This document shows, in pieces, positions 15,072 to 15,906 of a stretch of DNA of 15,906 nt. The translations under genes were made by a program, and so were the position numbers. Source of the stretch: CAYYIS01 sp964470965 (GTDB lineage Bacteria > JAAXHH01 > JABIQT01). The DNA is taken from NCBI GenBank assembly GCA_964470965.1, contig CAYYIS010000077.1, positions 1 to 15,906 on the forward strand, given 5' to 3'. The notes beneath the pieces were generated by a model. It was not told the DNA's origin and did not search any database. It saw only the letters and a program-made list of their open reading frames with translations. The stretch's first letter is position 1; every line of letters starts with the position of its first letter.

Positions 15072-15906
15072 ATGATTCGAAAGTTTGTTGAAACTGTCCT
15101 ATTCCTTTTTTTGTCTATCTCAATATCCATTCTTGGCTGTGAGGTCATGCTCCGGATTATCGATGAATCCGAACCCGGGCAACAAGCCTTAATATCAAAA
15201 CCCGACAATATTGATTTATCATTCAATTCAGATGGTCTCCGTGATCGTGAATATTCCACGTCAAGGGAGGCAGGTGCATTCAGGATACTTGTCTTGGGTA
15301 ATTCTGCGACATTTGGTGTCTCTGTTCTGGGTAATCAGACATACGTTAAACAGTTAGAACAACTCCTGAACAAAAAACAGGACGGTGCATTTGAAGTTAT
15401 AAATGCCGGTGTACCCGCTTGGAATTTGCTGTACCAGTTGAAGTATCTGGAATCGAAGGGTCTCGAATACCTGCCTGACCTTGTGATTATTGGATTTACC
15501 TTAAACAGCGCCGAATGTCACTACATCCCCCCGGAAGGTTTATTTACTTCTTCCACACCGATTGAATCGGATACAGACGTCCTGTCGCGGAATGCAGAAG
15601 AGTGGTCCCGTCCGCTGAAGGAGCAACTCCGCCAGAAAGATCAAACCTCATTTCTGATGAAAAAGTGGAGCAAGACTAAGCAGTGGCTCTCAAATCATTC
15701 TGCATTATTCCGATATATTAGATGGAGATATGATTTGAGCAAACAGCATTTTGATGGACAAAAGGACTATCCCCGAGCCCTCTATTTTCGAGATGTTGAT
15801 CAGCATTGGAATCTGGCCAAAGGTGCGTTGCGTTCCACTACAGACACTCTGGCTGATAGACAGATACCCCTGGCAATAGCTGTGTTTACATTATTCATTA
15901 AATTAA
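15072..15906 (+). CDS. SGNH-hydrolase-like membrane-anchored protein (partial, runs off window)
   Basis: Open to the right edge: 278 codons without a stop. The N-terminal hydrophobic segment (residues 8-22, FLFLSISISILGC) is a membrane anchor, or possibly a weak lipobox at Cys23. The globular part then faces the periplasm. Block I of the SGNH fold reads ILVLGNSATFGVSV at 72-85, with the nucleophile Ser78, though the usual Asp of GDS is Asn. Block II is VINAGVPAWN (109-118), and block III, IIGFTLNSAE (139-148), keeps the Asn but lacks the usual following Asp. The C-terminal His motif lies beyond the window. By analogy with DltD/AlgX/PatB, it would hand the acyl group delivered by the MBOAT to an acceptor. 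It follows the MBOAT by 21 bases; no strong ribosome binding site is seen. Confidence 0.8.
   Translation, partial: MIRKFVETVLFLFLSISISILGCEVMLRIIDESEPGQQALISKPDNIDLSFNSDGLRDREYSTSREAGAFRILVLGNSATFGVSVLGNQTYVKQLEQLLNKKQDGAFEVINAGVPAWNLLYQLKYLESKGLEYLPDLVIIGFTLNSAECHYIPPEGLFTSSTPIESDTDVLSRNAEEWSRPLKEQLRQKDQTSFLMKKWSKTKQWLSNHSALFRYIRWRYDLSKQHFDGQKDYPRALYFRDVDQHWNLAKGALRSTTDTLADRQIPLAIAVFTLFIKL

Noticed and set aside
15129..15143. Possible lipobox (ILGC) at the start of the SGNH-like protein
   Set aside because: Leucine at the -2 position is a weak fit, and the segment reads as well as a plain membrane anchor typical of SGNH proteins in such operons; left as an alternative only.
1..15906. CRISPR array, transposase or integrase
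   Set aside because: No regular direct repeats with spacers and no recombinase motifs were seen on either strand.

Overview
This window looks like a piece of genome from an uncultured, free-living, Gram-negative-type bacterium. An outer-membrane beta-barrel cytochrome implies an outer membrane. The mix of PhyH dioxygenase, Rieske oxygenase, a ureohydrolase beginning FDAHSSFLQGPAEAPP and a GH28-type beta-helix protein resembles what I know from Poribacteria/Latescibacterota-like lineages. That placement is a weak inference. Gene density is low, with several intergenic stretches of 300 to 1100 bases and at least one clear pseudogene. I see no rRNA, tRNA, CRISPR array, transposase or integrase.

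Left part (1-5500, all minus strand): a ureohydrolase (agmatinase-like), a single-heme cytochrome fused to an outer-membrane barrel (reminiscent of Cyc2-type iron oxidases), a GH28-like beta-helix protein lacking the usual His motif, and a PhyH-family Fe(II)/2-oxoglutarate dioxygenase. The last two may be co-transcribed.

Middle (5950-11260): a small YdhR-like protein (+) converges on a small four-helix membrane protein (-), and a long hairpin between them probably terminates both. Next comes a strong sigma70-type promoter overlapped by a HutC/GntR-like operator. It is followed by a frameshifted hutC pseudogene and then an intact urocanate hydratase gene (hutU). The histidine-degradation enzyme thus keeps its promoter and operator while the local repressor is broken. 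A Rieske-type oxygenase alpha subunit follows on the same strand.

Right part (12397-15906): a tightly packed, AT-richer operon of acyl carrier protein, LnmK-like double-hotdog acyltransferase/decarboxylase, MBOAT acyltransferase (DltB/AlgI type) and an SGNH-hydrolase-like membrane-anchored protein that runs off the edge. Its logic parallels the Dlt D-alanylation operon (DltA-DltC-DltB-DltD), but an LnmK-like enzyme stands where the adenylating DltA would be. My reading is that LnmK loads or makes an acyl group (propionyl by analogy) on the ACP, and the MBOAT and SGNH proteins transfer it across the membrane to an envelope or secreted glycan. This is the most interesting system in the window. 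Its function is inferred from family resemblance and gene order only.
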